A stretch of DNA of 64,000 bases from DVEG01 sp964405435. GTDB taxonomy: Bacteria; Cyanobacteriota; Cyanobacteriia; Cyanobacteriales; Oscillatoriaceae. Position 1 is the first letter of the stretch, and the number at the start of each line of letters is the position of its first letter. The stretch lies in the NCBI GenBank assembly GCA_964405435.1, contig CAYOOD010000001.1:117983-181982 (forward strand), read 5' to 3'. Shown here one piece after another: positions 33,308-41,385 of the stretch. Position numbers and translations under genes: made by a program. The notes under the pieces were generated by a model. The model did not search any database. It was not told where the DNA came from and worked only from the letters and a program-made list of their open reading frames with translations.

Positions 33308-33445
33308 ATGAAAAAACTCCAGAATCAACCGAACTACTGCAACCACTGCGCGCACAATCGGGGTTCTTTCTGCACGCAACGACCTGAAAGACCGGGGTTT
33401 TCCTGTACGAATTACCAATCTAAGCCAGCGGGTAATTTTATTTAG
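33308..33445 (+). CDS. 45-residue Cys-rich small protein
   Basis: ATG 33308 follows AGAGGG by seven bases and opens a 45-codon ORF ending TAG at 33445. The peptide has four cysteines, NYCNHCAHNRGSFCTQRP and GFSCTNY, a CxxC...C...C pattern suited to binding zinc. Its ribosome site begins just after the right target duplication of the MITE, so insertion placed the element immediately in its leader. Function is unknown. Confidence 0.55.
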   Translation: MKKLQNQPNYCNHCAHNRGSFCTQRPERPGFSCTNYQSKPAGNFI

Positions 33446-33542
33446 AAAGGGCGCTCGGTAATGGGGAATAGGGCATTGATAATGGGGCATTGATGGGTGA
33501 AAAATTTAAGGGAATATTACCGGAGTTTCTAAATATTTCTCC

Positions 33543-33570
33543 ATTCCCCATTCCCCATTCCCCATTCCCC
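33543..33570. repeat. Heptamer tandem repeat (ATTCCCC x4)
   Basis: Four perfect copies of a 7-base unit in the short gap before the queC stop. Similar heptamers occur at 36112 and 36805. Confidence 0.9.
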
Positions 33571-33582
33571 AGACAAGCAGCA

Positions 33583-34272
33583 CTACTGCGCGTAGGGCAG
33601 GGGATCTTTCAATCCCAATTCGGCAAAAGCTGCGAGGCGCAACTGACAGGAATCGCAGACGCCACAGGCAGCCTCGCCGCCAGCATAGCAGGACCAAGTA
33701 TCTTGCCAAGGGACGCCCAAGCGATCGCCCAACTGAATAATTTCGGTTTTTTTGAGGTGGATGAGGGGGGCAACGATCGCGATCGCCTCACCTTCTCGCC
33801 CTTGTTTGGTTCCCAGGCGAAACACTTCCTGCATTGCTTGGATATAGTCGGGGCGGCAGTCGGGATACCCGGAATAATCCAAGGCGTTGACGCCGATGTA
33901 AACCCGCCTCGCCGCGATCGCCTCTGCATAAGCGAGGGCAAAACTCAAAAAAATCGTATTGCGCGCCGGAACGTAGGTAATCGGGATATTGGTGGCCATT
34001 TCGGCGGGGGAGCGATCGCGCGGCAAGTCCAGATCGTCGTCTGTCAGCGCCGAACCGCCCCAACGGCGCAAGTCGAACGCCACCACCTGATGTTCTGCAA
34101 CGCCGGCTGTGCGGGCGATTTTCACCGCCGAGTCTAACTCTCTGAGGTGGCGCTGCTTGTAGTCAAACGAAAGCGCATAACACTCGCATCCGTCGGCTTT
34201 TGCTTGATAGAGAACCGTGGAGGAATCCAATCCTCCAGACAATAAAACAACTGCTTTCACTCTTGTGGGCAT
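33583..34272 (-). CDS. queC: 7-cyano-7-deazaguanine synthase QueC
   Basis: ATP-dependent enzyme that converts 7-carboxy-7-deazaguanine to preQ0, the precursor of queuosine in tRNA. The PP-loop SGGLDSST lies near the N-terminus, NTIFLSFALAYAEAI in the middle, and the zinc site near the C-terminus is CYAGGEAACGVCDSCQLR (four Cys). From ATG 34272 it has 229 residues, a standard length; an ATG at 34293 would add seven residues encoded in a low-complexity stretch and is less likely. It appears monocistronic. Confidence 0.95.
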   Translation of the reverse strand: MPTRVKAVVLLSGGLDSSTVLYQAKADGCECYALSFDYKQRHLRELDSAVKIARTAGVAEHQVVAFDLRRWGGSALTDDDLDLPRDRSPAEMATNIPITYVPARNTIFLSFALAYAEAIAARRVYIGVNALDYSGYPDCRPDYIQAMQEVFRLGTKQGREGEAIAIVAPLIHLKKTEIIQLGDRLGVPWQDTWSCYAGGEAACGVCDSCQLRLAAFAELGLKDPLPYAQ

Positions 34273-34385
34273 AGCGCGTGGGGCATAGGGCATTGGTCAT
34301 TGGTCTTTGTTTTTGGCCATTTCTTTTTGGTCAACAACTGATGACAAATCAGACGCAATACCTGACTCAATCCTAAGCCATTTCT

Positions 34386-34988
34386 TTAACGCCCCGAATC
34401 GCCGCTATTGTAGAAGTGCAGGCGTCCGTAGCCGAGAAATTGACCGTGCGCTTTCTCGCCGGGGGGGTAGGCGGTGACGCCAAACAGATAGATGCCGGTG
34501 TACTGCGGATTCTGGTAGGGGCGCAGCCCGACGGTGACGGTTTTGCCGGGAGGAACCGGGGGATCGAAGAGGATGGAGACGGTTCGCTTGTTTTCGTCTG
34601 CCGTCACCCTGCCTAGGGAGATGTTTGCTCCCTTGGCAAATTGCGTTCCTTGAAACGATCTCGTTTCTTCCAAGTCGTATTCGAGGGTTTCCGCGCCTTC
34701 GTGCTGGGTAATGGCGAGTCGCTGTAGGGGTTCTCCGGCATTCTCCGGTACGGTGAAGGTGAAGTAGTAGGTCGATCCCCACGCCTGAGTGACTTTCTGG
34801 GTACTGCTGACGGATAGCAGCCTGGGTGCCTCGGCAAAGTAGACTGTACCATCTGCCAGTTGAATTGCACCCGCCTGCTTGGTAGCGATTGTCCAACTTC
34901 CGGCGGCGATCGCCAAGGAGGCTCCTAACCAGGAGACTCCTAACCAGGAGGCTCCTAACGCCGCTCCTACACGTCTGAACTGATGCAT
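34386..34988 (-). CDS. DUF2808 domain protein, exported
   Basis: 200 residues. Residues about 8-32 form a signal peptide (LGASWLGVSWLGASLAIAAG). The mature region matches the cyanobacterial DUF2808 pattern: YYFTFTVPENAGEPLQRLAI, TRSFQGTQF and VTVGLRPYQNPQYTGIYLFG. It is presumably periplasmic or outer-membrane associated; no activity is known. The DNA of the signal region carries a short tandem repeat (GGAGGCTCCTAACC-like, 34918-34962) giving the repeated W-L-G-(A/V)-S residues, which may vary in copy number. Confidence 0.88.
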   Translation of the reverse strand: MHQFRRVGAALGASWLGVSWLGASLAIAAGSWTIATKQAGAIQLADGTVYFAEAPRLLSVSSTQKVTQAWGSTYYFTFTVPENAGEPLQRLAITQHEGAETLEYDLEETRSFQGTQFAKGANISLGRVTADENKRTVSILFDPPVPPGKTVTVGLRPYQNPQYTGIYLFGVTAYPPGEKAHGQFLGYGRLHFYNSGDSGR

Positions 34989-35176
34989 AGGATTTTACCT
35001 CATCTCTTAAAAGACTCTCGTCCAAGTTGCCGCTATTTTAACATTTCTTTGCAATTTGTCACGAAAAAAAACAGCAACCCGCCTTAGAAAGATTTTGCCT
35101 CGCTTCGCAAAGATTATTCATATTTCTTTCGGGAGATTTTCGCTATGCTGAAGGTAAGGAAGAGAGAGGCAATTTT

Positions 35177-35686
35177 ATGGTGGCAATGTCTCAAGTAGCG
35201 TTAAATCGTCCTAAATGGCAAACCACAGTCATTTTTACCTTGGCCTTCTGGCTTAGCGCCTGCGTGATTTTGGATTTCGCGATCGTGCCCAGCCTCTATG
35301 CAGCCGGCATGATGGCTCAGCCCAGTTTTGCTTCAGCAGGCTATACGCTTTTCTGGGTATTCAATCGCTTGGAGCTAGTGTGTGCCGCTCTAGCAATGAC
35401 GGGGGTGTTGGTTCTTTGGAATACTCACCAAGCTCTCGGCGATCGCGTTGGCAAAGCAATTATTCTATCTGCATTATTACTGATTCTTGCCTTGGTTGAC
35501 ACCTACGCCCTCACTCCTTACATGAGCGGGTTGGGGATGCAGCTAAACTTGTTCGATCGCGCGGCTGAAGTTCCGGGGGCAATGAATCAAATGCACGGTG
35601 CCTATTGGGGATTGGAAGTCCTCAAACTAGCGGCAGCGGGCTGGCTGCTGAATCTGTGCTACCGCCAGGAAGCGAAAGCTGAATAA
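35177..35686 (+). CDS. DUF4149-like four-helix membrane protein
   Basis: 169 residues with four hydrophobic segments: about 17-42 (VIFTLAFWLSACVILDFAIV), about 58-82, about 96-115 (IILSALLLILALVDTYAL) and about 145-160. The Asp/Pro-containing first helix and the later helix arrangement resemble DUF4149/TMEM205-type proteins, but the match is not certain. It ends in a short polar tail. A strong terminator lies 25 bases after the stop. Confidence 0.7.
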   Translation: MVAMSQVALNRPKWQTTVIFTLAFWLSACVILDFAIVPSLYAAGMMAQPSFASAGYTLFWVFNRLELVCAALAMTGVLVLWNTHQALGDRVGKAIILSALLLILALVDTYALTPYMSGLGMQLNLFDRAAEVPGAMNQMHGAYWGLEVLKLAAAGWLLNLCYRQEAKAE

Positions 35687-35710
35687 AGCCAAGAGCGATC
35701 GGCAATAACT

Positions 35711-35750
35711 AGAAACCCGGGGTCTTGAAGAAACCGGGTTTCTGTGTTTT
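35711..35750 (+). terminator. Rho-independent terminator
   Basis: AGAAACCCGG ... CCGGGTTTCT (10-bp perfect stem, 13-base loop) followed by TGTTTTTAT. Stems with the same AGAAACCGGGTTTCT core are common as intergenic repeats in cyanobacteria. Confidence 0.75.
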
Positions 35751-35781
35751 TATGACTCAAATAGAAACGCTATATTGCAGG

Positions 35782-36096
35782 TTAATTTTGAGACTGGGAA
35801 GTTTCTTCGCAAGGTTCGGAGGGCTGGCGATTTAACCACAGCAGGCGCGCGCCCATGACTGCAAATCCGATCGCGGCGAGAGATTTCACTAAGCGTTCGG
35901 GGAGGAGCTGCGCCGCACCTTCGCCCAGGAGAACGCCCAGAAAACTGGCCAACAGCAGCGCCGCCGCCGTTCCCAAAAAGACTGCCTTGGGAAATTTGCT
36001 GCTGCCACCGAGAGCGATCGCTGCTAATTGGCTTTTGTCTCCTAACTCTGACAAAAATACCGTGATGAAACTCAGTCCTAATAATTGCCAGTCCAT
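35782..36096 (-). CDS. GDT1/TMEM165 (UPF0016) half-size cation exchanger
   Basis: 104 residues with three hydrophobic segments and one copy of the family signature E-x-G-D-K-S (FLSELGDKSQLAAIALGG). Full-length GDT1 proteins have two such halves; here and at 36160 the halves are separate genes, as in the cyanobacterial 'hemi' manganese-exchanger type. Members export Mn from the cytosol. It lies 63 bases downstream of the partner on the same strand, so they probably form a heteromer from one transcript. Confidence 0.9.
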   Translation of the reverse strand: MDWQLLGLSFITVFLSELGDKSQLAAIALGGSSKFPKAVFLGTAAALLLASFLGVLLGEGAAQLLPERLVKSLAAIGFAVMGARLLWLNRQPSEPCEETSQSQN

Positions 36097-36111
36097 AATC
36101 GGGGGGAAATG

Positions 36112-36146
36112 GGGAATCGGGAATCGGAAATCGGAAATCGGGAACG
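36112..36146. repeat. Degenerate heptamer tandem repeat
   Basis: Five 7-base units of the type GGGAATC / GGAAATC between the two GDT1 half genes. Confidence 0.8.
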
Positions 36147-36159
36147 GCTCAGCCGATAT

Positions 36160-36639
36160 CTAATGCAGTACATCCCACAGCAGCGAAGCGGAAATGAACA
36201 GCAAAATCGCGCCCGCCGCAGTTTCCAGCGTTTTAGGAGATAGCCGCCCTGCCAGCCAGCAACCCAAAAGAACGCCGAGAGAGCTGGTGGCGATCAAAGC
36301 CGATCCCGCTCCCAAAAAGACAATCCAAGGAGAATGAGATTCTGCCGTCATCAGCAGAGTCGCGATTTGAGTTTTATCTCCCATCTCCGCGAGAAAGATA
36401 GTCGCGAACGTGGAAGCAAACACGCCCCAGATGCTGGATTGCTTTGTCTGCTCGGTTGGTTGCCCATCGCCCGATCTGTGGGTGCCGCCAGAAGATTTCC
36501 CCGTCTCAGTTGCGGGGGCGGTTGTGTCGGGGCAATCTTTTCTCTCTGGGGCGAGGATCGCTTTAGGGGCGTCGCTGCTGGGACTGGTCGATTCAGAAGC
36601 CGGTAGACGTGCAGGCAGAGTAGAAGTTTTCACAGGCAC
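36160..36639 (-). CDS. GDT1/TMEM165 (UPF0016) half-size cation exchanger, N-extended
   Basis: 159 residues. The second half of the split exchanger, with signature FLAEMGDKTQIATLLMTAES and two further hydrophobic segments (IVFLGAGSALIATSSLGVLL; LETAAGAILLFISASLLWDV). Unlike the partner it has a ~70-residue polar N-terminal extension rich in P, S and T, which may be disordered or partly mis-started; no better internal Met precedes the first helix. Expected role is Mn export together with the 35782 protein. Confidence 0.88.
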   Translation of the reverse strand: MPVKTSTLPARLPASESTSPSSDAPKAILAPERKDCPDTTAPATETGKSSGGTHRSGDGQPTEQTKQSSIWGVFASTFATIFLAEMGDKTQIATLLMTAESHSPWIVFLGAGSALIATSSLGVLLGCWLAGRLSPKTLETAAGAILLFISASLLWDVLH

Positions 36640-36804
36640 TGGGGCTATCTACTGAATGGTTTTCATAATTCTTTCATTTTACTGCCAAGTTTGCCTGTTC
36701 TCAACCCGGCTTTCACCGATTCGCACGCCCATATCACCCCCGAGCCTCTTTCCTGCTCTTTTCTCACTTCCTCTCTTTTAGAAATCTCACTTTTCACTCT
36801 TGTT

Positions 36805-36833
36805 CTCAGCACTCAGCACTCAGCACTCAGCAC
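36805..36833. repeat. Heptamer tandem repeat (CTCAGCA x4)
   Basis: Four copies of CTCAGCA in the intergenic space between the GDT1 gene and the YkgJ-like gene. Confidence 0.9.
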
Positions 36834-36851
36834 TTTTTACTCCCCCCTCAC

Positions 36852-37202
36852 TTAAGGCCCAACGGCCTGATTAAAGCGAATCATTTCCAGACTGCCATCT
36901 CCGTACATGTCCTCGATGTGCTCGCGGCAACAGTCAACGGCAAAATCATTTAACTCTTCCGGCTCGACGTCGTATAAATCTTTAAAGACGTCAGGCTGCA
37001 CCCGACAGAAGCGAGGGCGCTCTGGGTAAATGCGACATTCTCGCGCCGAATGGTCGAAATTCACGCACCACCCGTCCTCACCGATCAGGCTCAGGTAGAG
37101 CTTCAGTTCTTCTGGGGAGAGGTACTCTTCCAAGTCGGGACGCTCCCCCAGGTCTAGATAACAACACGCTCCACATTGCTTGACACACTGCCATCTGGCC
37201 AT
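36852..37202 (-). CDS. YkgJ-family cysteine-cluster protein
   Basis: 116 residues. The N-terminal QCVKQCGACCYL and the later WCVNF, ECRIYPERPRFCRVQPD and DCCREHIEDMYG give the eight-cysteine pattern of the UPF0153/YkgJ zinc- or iron-binding family. Function is unknown for most members. It is a single-gene unit; the start at 37202 is preceded by no strong Shine-Dalgarno. Confidence 0.88.
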   Translation of the reverse strand: MARWQCVKQCGACCYLDLGERPDLEEYLSPEELKLYLSLIGEDGWCVNFDHSARECRIYPERPRFCRVQPDVFKDLYDVEPEELNDFAVDCCREHIEDMYGDGSLEMIRFNQAVGP

Positions 37203-37422
37203 CGCTTGACGCCCCTTCGCTATATCTCTATTCTGACGTTAGCTCGATCGCGGGGGGCTTTGGAACTGTCTTGGCGGCAGTCTCCTGTAGCGGCGCGTCC
37301 CCTCTGTGTGGTTCTATAGATTTTTGTAAATTTCCTTAAAACAAGGGGCGATCGCCAGTTAAAATTTATTGCGGATTTTTCAGAATAGCCATCCACTCAA
37401 TCGGGTAAAGTCGGGAGGAACA

Positions 37423-37551
37423 ATGGACTTTTTATCGAATTTGGCCAGCATCAACATCGAACCCATTCTTCAGCTCACCTTTGTGGCGCTGATCATGCTC
37501 TCTGGCCCAGTCGTGATCTTTTTGCTGGCGCTTCGGAGCGGCGACCTGTAA
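37423..37551 (+). CDS. psb30: Photosystem II protein Psb30 (Ycf12)
   Basis: 42 residues with one transmembrane helix: the N-terminus MDFLSNLASINIEPILQL is followed by a hydrophobic helix (FVALIMLSGPVVIFLLAL) and RSGDL. It matches the Psb30/Ycf12 pattern, including the GP(V/M)(V/I)IFLLA segment and short charged tail. Psb30 sits at the edge of the PSII core near PsbE and PsbJ and stabilises it. The ATG at 37423 follows GGAGGAAC; the longer frame open from 37369 has no such ribosome site. A good terminator follows. Confidence 0.93.
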   Translation: MDFLSNLASINIEPILQLTFVALIMLSGPVVIFLLALRSGDL

Positions 37552-37577
37552 TCAGTCTGTTTTAGCAAGTCTTGGCA

Positions 37578-37603
37578 AGCCCGATTCTACATCGGGCTCT
37601 TTT
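37578..37603 (+). terminator. Rho-independent terminator of psb30
   Basis: AGCCCGAT-TCTAC-ATCGGGCT stem (8 bp, perfect) followed by CTTTT, 26 bases after the stop. Confidence 0.8.
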
Positions 37604-37846
37604 GTCTGTGAAAACGGCAAGCTCGTCGATCGCGCTGAGGCAAAATCCGTAAAAATCGCTCTTATAAAGATTGGCAGCAATCAGGCTGTGACGTTCGCCC
37701 GTCGGATTTTAGGAATGGCGATCGCTGTATTGTTTTCCGGAATTTAAGTATTTCAATTCTTTTCAAGACTTAAATATCGCCCCCATTGCTCCTGCCGCTC
37801 CCGAACACAAGCAAGAAGCTCAGCCGCCTAGTGATTGGCGATCGCC

Positions 37847-38362
37847 TCACGAATCGTTCTTCGCCTCCACCGGCGGCGGCGCTGCTCCTTGTACGATCAG
37901 TACCGAGCAAGACGCATTGTGCACGACGCGATTGCTCACGCTCCCGAGCAAAATTTCTGCCAAACCCTTGCGCCCTCTACGTCCGATCGCGATCAAATCC
38001 GCTGGCCAGTTTTTCGCCACCTCGCAGATGAGGGCACCGGGTTCGCCGACTTTGCAGTCGGATTCTGCGGCAATTCCCAGCTCGGCTGCCCGCTGACAGT
38101 AGCTTTCCAGCAAATGTCGCGCCCGTTCCTTTTCCTGTTGCAGGCGTTCTTGCTGCAGGCTGCGCACCATTTTGCCACCCGCCGGATCGAGTCCGACGCC
38201 CGTTCCCATCAAGGGCGCTATCTCACCCTCTCCCTGCGGATTCACGCAGTGCAACACTTTCAGTCGAGCGCTGTTTTTCTGCGCTAGCTCTAGGGCTTGC
38301 TCGAAAACCGCCGCTGCTTGGGACGAGCGATCGACGGCTACCAAAATTTTTGTGAACCCCAT
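37847..38362 (-). CDS. Universal stress protein (UspA family)
   Basis: 171 residues. N-terminal strand TKILVAVDRSSQAAAVFEQA and the C-terminal nucleotide-binding motif G-x2-G-x9-G(S)-S appear as IGRRGRKGLAEILLGSVSNRV, the ATP-binding class of UspA. It also has HCVNPQGEGE and the typical C-terminal CSVLIVQG strand. These cytosolic proteins are induced under stress. An insertion of about 25 residues in the middle (rich in Q and E, RSLQQERLQQEKERA) is helical and common in cyanobacterial copies. Confidence 0.93.
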   Translation of the reverse strand: MGFTKILVAVDRSSQAAAVFEQALELAQKNSARLKVLHCVNPQGEGEIAPLMGTGVGLDPAGGKMVRSLQQERLQQEKERARHLLESYCQRAAELGIAAESDCKVGEPGALICEVAKNWPADLIAIGRRGRKGLAEILLGSVSNRVVHNASCSVLIVQGAAPPPVEAKNDS

Positions 38363-38565
38363 GATTCCCCCTATCGTGCCTCACTTCTATAGTGTCCCAT
38401 TCTTGGGGGGATAGCGAGTCGCCTTTGGGACAGCGTTGAGCCCCTCAATATTCTCCTCGCCGGACGCGCTCCGGTTGCGAAAGCACCTTTTCCCTCAATC
38501 TGGCGGCACTGGCGGCGCGGCCCGGGAAATTTTTCTCAGGGTGTTTTACAAAAATTAATACATGT

Positions 38566-38583
38566 GTTACATTTCTTTACAGT
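38566..38583 (+). promoter_or_regulatory. HLR1 box (RpaB site) upstream of hli
   Basis: GTTACATT-TC-TTTACAGT matches the HLR1 consensus (G/T)TTACA(T/A)(T/A)NN(G/T)TTACA(T/A)(T/A) with one departure (G in the second half). A third TTTACAAA half site is at 38545. Such boxes bind RpaB and shape high-light responses of hli and psb genes. Confidence 0.65.
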
Positions 38584-38610
38584 GAGGCAAAACCCATTGA
38601 GGAGAGATTT

Positions 38611-38832
38611 ATGAATACCCCGATTAAAAGTGGCGCTATTGTGGACGACCAGGGCAAGTTGAACAACTTCGCGATCGAGCCCAAGGTTTATGTGGACTCG
38701 GAAGTCCGCACTGGCTTTACGGAATACGCTGAAAAACTTAATGGGCGTCTGGCGATGATTGGGTTCGTGTCGCTGTTGGCGTTGGAAGTGCTGAGCGGTC
38801 ACGGGTTGTTTGGGGCACTGGCGAGCCTGTAG
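38611..38832 (+). CDS. hli: High-light-inducible protein (Hlip/CAB-like)
   Basis: 73 residues with one chlorophyll-binding helix of the CAB family: GFTEYAEKLNGRLAMIGFVS contains the conserved ExxNGRxAMIG motif, followed by LLALEVLSGHGLFG. Hlips bind chlorophyll and carotenoid in thylakoids and protect nascent PSII. A Shine-Dalgarno GAGGAGAG precedes the ATG, and an HLR1 box lies upstream, fitting induction by high light. It stands alone. Confidence 0.93.
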   Translation: MNTPIKSGAIVDDQGKLNNFAIEPKVYVDSEVRTGFTEYAEKLNGRLAMIGFVSLLALEVLSGHGLFGALASL

Positions 38833-39372
38833 GAGCTGGCAGCATCCCCGTTACTCAGTAACGTCTCTGTTGAGGGGATTGCAATCTAGCGGGCAAGAAA
38901 GCGCAGCGCGCGCTCGGCGGCAGCGATTCGCCCGCCTTGCCTGCCTTCAATTCCCCAGAGCTTTTTGTTTATTTGGGAATTTTTTATAAAAAAATCAGCC
39001 TGTCGAGTGCAAAATTAATCGAAAAAATTCAATTTTTCTGAGGAGCATCTTTTTAGTTGCGAGTGTGCAGTGCTTCTCGCTATAGAGCTTAGCGGGAGCA
39101 GAGGTTGTGAAAACAGGCTTTTTTTATAAAAAGCATCGGACGCGATCGCGCCAGATGTAGCGTAGATTACTTTTAGCCAAGCGAAAATTTACAATCTAAA
39201 ATCAAGACAAATAGCGCATCTGAGCGCTGCTTTTCCGCGAACGCACCCCTAAAAGCCAGCCGCAGTTGCCCGAGCAACTGTTACCATTCGGTGCTATTTT
39301 GTTAACGTATCGTAACAATCGCAGCCAGTTCTCAAGGAATGCGCTGCAATTGACCTAGAGCCAGAAACCCCT
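38833..39372. other. Intergenic region, hli to DUF3285
   Basis: 540 bases without an ORF. A GC-rich stretch near 38890-38945 contains inverted GGGCAAG/CTTGCC-type segments. A dyad TTGTTA-N8-TAACAA at 39299-39318 lies 55 bases before the DUF3285 start and may be an operator. Confidence 0.45.
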
Positions 39373-39588
39373 ATGACTCAACCCCCCTCACCCTCCCAAA
39401 CAGGCGAACAGGTGTCCTCGGAAGCAAACAACCCGCCCCTCTCCGCCGCCTCGGAACCACAACCGAGCTATGTAAAACTGGCCATGCGCAACATGGTACG
39501 GAAGCGAGGCACTTCCCTGAAACATTTCGCGCTCTCCACGGCGGGCTTGTTGGCCCTACTGGTGGGCCTGTCCTATTTGACCCGGTAG
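39373..39588 (+). CDS. DUF3285 single-helix protein
   Basis: 71 residues. The C-terminal half KLAMRNMVRKRGTSLKHFAL then TAGLLALLVGLSYLTR is the cyanobacterial DUF3285 signature: a basic amphipathic segment before one transmembrane helix. The N-terminal ~32 residues are polar and Pro/Ser-rich. Function is unknown. ybeY begins 17 bases after the stop, so the two genes are probably co-transcribed, an arrangement I recall as common in cyanobacteria. Confidence 0.92.
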   Translation: MTQPPSPSQTGEQVSSEANNPPLSAASEPQPSYVKLAMRNMVRKRGTSLKHFALSTAGLLALLVGLSYLTR

Positions 39589-39605
39589 CCGGGGAGCGAT
39601 CGCGT

Positions 39606-40142
39606 ATGGGAAACCCCAACCTGCAAGTCGAGGTCAGCGTCGAGAGTTTGACCGCCGAGAGCGAACCAGCCACCGACAGCCCGATTTCAGAGGAAAGATG
39701 GCAGCAATGGTTCAAGTGCTGGCTGGAGGCGCTGCACCCCGACATCCCCGCCGCTCCAGCCTACGAACTCAGCCTGCGGCTGAGCGGCGATGCCGAGATG
39801 CAAGCCCTCAACGCCCAATACCGCCAGCAGAACAAGCCAACCGACGTACTAGCCTTTGCCGCGCTAGAGGCAGAAATCCCGCTGCCTGTTGGGGAAATAG
39901 AACAAATGCCGCTGTATCTGGGAGATATCGTCCTATCCGTCGATACCGCTCAGCGGCAAGCCCTAGAACGAGGGCACGACTTGCAAACCGAACTCGCATG
40001 GCTGGCGGCTCACGGGTTGCTCCACCTCCTAGGCTGGGATCATCCAGATGAAGAAACGCTGGCTGAAATGCTCAACCAGCAAGCAACTTTACTGAAGATA
40101 ATCGGTCTTGTGACGCAAGACGGCATAGAAGTTCAGTCCTAG
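39606..40142 (+). CDS. ybeY: rRNA maturation endoribonuclease YbeY
   Basis: 178 residues. The zinc-binding signature HxxxHxxxxxH reads HGLLHLLGWDH, with preceding LAWLAAHG and the beta strand YLGDIVLSVDTAQ. YbeY processes the 3' end of 16S rRNA and takes part in ribosome quality control. The N-terminus is somewhat longer than in E. coli and acidic. It follows the DUF3285 gene at 17 bases and precedes dgkA by 63 bases in a likely operon. Confidence 0.95.
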   Translation: MGNPNLQVEVSVESLTAESEPATDSPISEERWQQWFKCWLEALHPDIPAAPAYELSLRLSGDAEMQALNAQYRQQNKPTDVLAFAALEAEIPLPVGEIEQMPLYLGDIVLSVDTAQRQALERGHDLQTELAWLAAHGLLHLLGWDHPDEETLAEMLNQQATLLKIIGLVTQDGIEVQS

Positions 40143-40205
40143 GAGTCCTGGTTGTAGGATTGGTGCCCTATATCCCCGCAAGCGAGCCTATTCAAAAGAT
40201 TTGTT

Positions 40206-40742
40206 ATGAAGAAACGGCCAATCCCACCCGCAACAGCCAATTCTAAGGGCGATCGCCCCTCACCTTCCAGTCCCTCCCCCGCGCCTCAAGAAGTCCCGAC
40301 AGCTCCCCTCAACGGCTCGGTACAGGTGGGCAACAGCAAGCGCGAGTTGGCTTGGCACGTTGCCCCCAACTTGATAGTGAGTTTTAAGTATGCCTGGGCT
40401 GGACTCAGCTACGCTTTCAAAACCCAGCGCAACTTTCGCCTGCACGTCGTTATTGGGATTGTGGCTGTGGGACTGGGCGTTTTTTTGCGGGTGACGGGAG
40501 TGGAAATGGCGGCGATCGCCCTGACGAGCGGAGCCGTGCTGTCAATGGAATTGCTGAATACGGCGATCGAATCCGTTGTAGACTTGACCGTTCAGCAGAA
40601 TTACCACGAGCTCGCTAAAATTGCAAAGGACTGTGCGGCGGGAGCGGTCTTGATTTCAGCGCTCGTCGCGATGCTGGTGGCCGGTTCCATCCTGCTGCCC
40701 CCGCTGCTGGCTTTAATTCAGCGAATGGCGATTGCCCCATAG
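40206..40742 (+). CDS. dgkA: Diacylglycerol/undecaprenol kinase (DgkA family)
   Basis: 178 residues. After a ~55-residue polar N-terminal extension rich in P and S, the DgkA core begins: FKYAWAGLSYAFKTQRNFRL, helix VVIGIVAVGLGVFLRV, the catalytic ALTSGAVLSMELLNTAIESVVD with conserved E, N and E, and KDCAAGAVLISALVAMLVA. It is a three-helix membrane enzyme that phosphorylates lipid alcohols. It follows ybeY, a gene order widespread in bacteria. Confidence 0.93.
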   Translation: MKKRPIPPATANSKGDRPSPSSPSPAPQEVPTAPLNGSVQVGNSKRELAWHVAPNLIVSFKYAWAGLSYAFKTQRNFRLHVVIGIVAVGLGVFLRVTGVEMAAIALTSGAVLSMELLNTAIESVVDLTVQQNYHELAKIAKDCAAGAVLISALVAMLVAGSILLPPLLALIQRMAIAP

Positions 40743-40797
40743 CGCCCAACCAGCGCGCCGGCGATCGGCAAAAAAGTTTTACGGAGCAGTATCAGCC

Positions 40798-41385
40798 TTG
40801 ATTATTGTTATCGATAATTACGACAGCTTCACTTATAACCTCGTACAGTATTTAGGAGAACTCGGCACAGAGCTGCCAGTGGCCGCCGAGATTCAAGTCT
40901 ACCGCAACGACCAAATCACGCTAGAACAGATTCGCGCCCTCAAACCCGCCGCCGTCGTCATTTCTCCGGGACCGGGACGCCCCGAAGACGCGGGCATCTC
41001 CCCAGATTTGATTCGAGAACTCGGCTCAGAGCTGCCCATTCTCGGCGTCTGCTTGGGACATCAAGCGATCGGCCTCGTATTTGGAGGCCAAATCGTTTCG
41101 GCTCCAGAACTCATGCACGGCAAAACCTCCGAAGTCCTCCACACCAGCGCAGGAGTTTTCCAAGGATTGGAAAATCCTTTTACCGCAACCCGGTATCATA
41201 GTCTGGTGATTGACCGGCAGACCTGCCCGGAAGTGCTGGAAATTACCGCCTGGGTTGAAGACGGCACCATCATGGGCGTGCGGCACCGCGACTACCCGCA
41301 CCTCCAAGGCGTCCAATTTCACCCAGAAAGTATTCTCACCACTTCTGGCAAACAACTGTTGCGGAACTTTCTCAGCCAGTTGTAG
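40798..41385 (+). CDS. trpG: Anthranilate/aminodeoxychorismate synthase glutamine amidotransferase
   Basis: 196 residues from TTG 40798, where the family start (M/L)IIVIDNYDSFTYNL falls; the upstream extension overlaps dgkA and is not conserved. The class I glutaminase triad is visible: Cys in GVCLGHQAIG, His and Glu in GVQFHPESIL. It also has GPGRPEDAG. It supplies ammonia to TrpE or PabB for tryptophan or folate synthesis; which one cannot be told from sequence alone, and pabA is an equal name. It is the last gene of the DUF3285-ybeY-dgkA run. Confidence 0.92.
   Translation: MIIVIDNYDSFTYNLVQYLGELGTELPVAAEIQVYRNDQITLEQIRALKPAAVVISPGPGRPEDAGISPDLIRELGSELPILGVCLGHQAIGLVFGGQIVSAPELMHGKTSEVLHTSAGVFQGLENPFTATRYHSLVIDRQTCPEVLEITAWVEDGTIMGVRHRDYPHLQGVQFHPESILTTSGKQLLRNFLSQL

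Noticed and set aside
33543..36833. Tandem heptamers considered as CRISPR or origin iterons
   Set aside because: Units are 7 bases without spacers and differ between sites; no cas or replication genes nearby.
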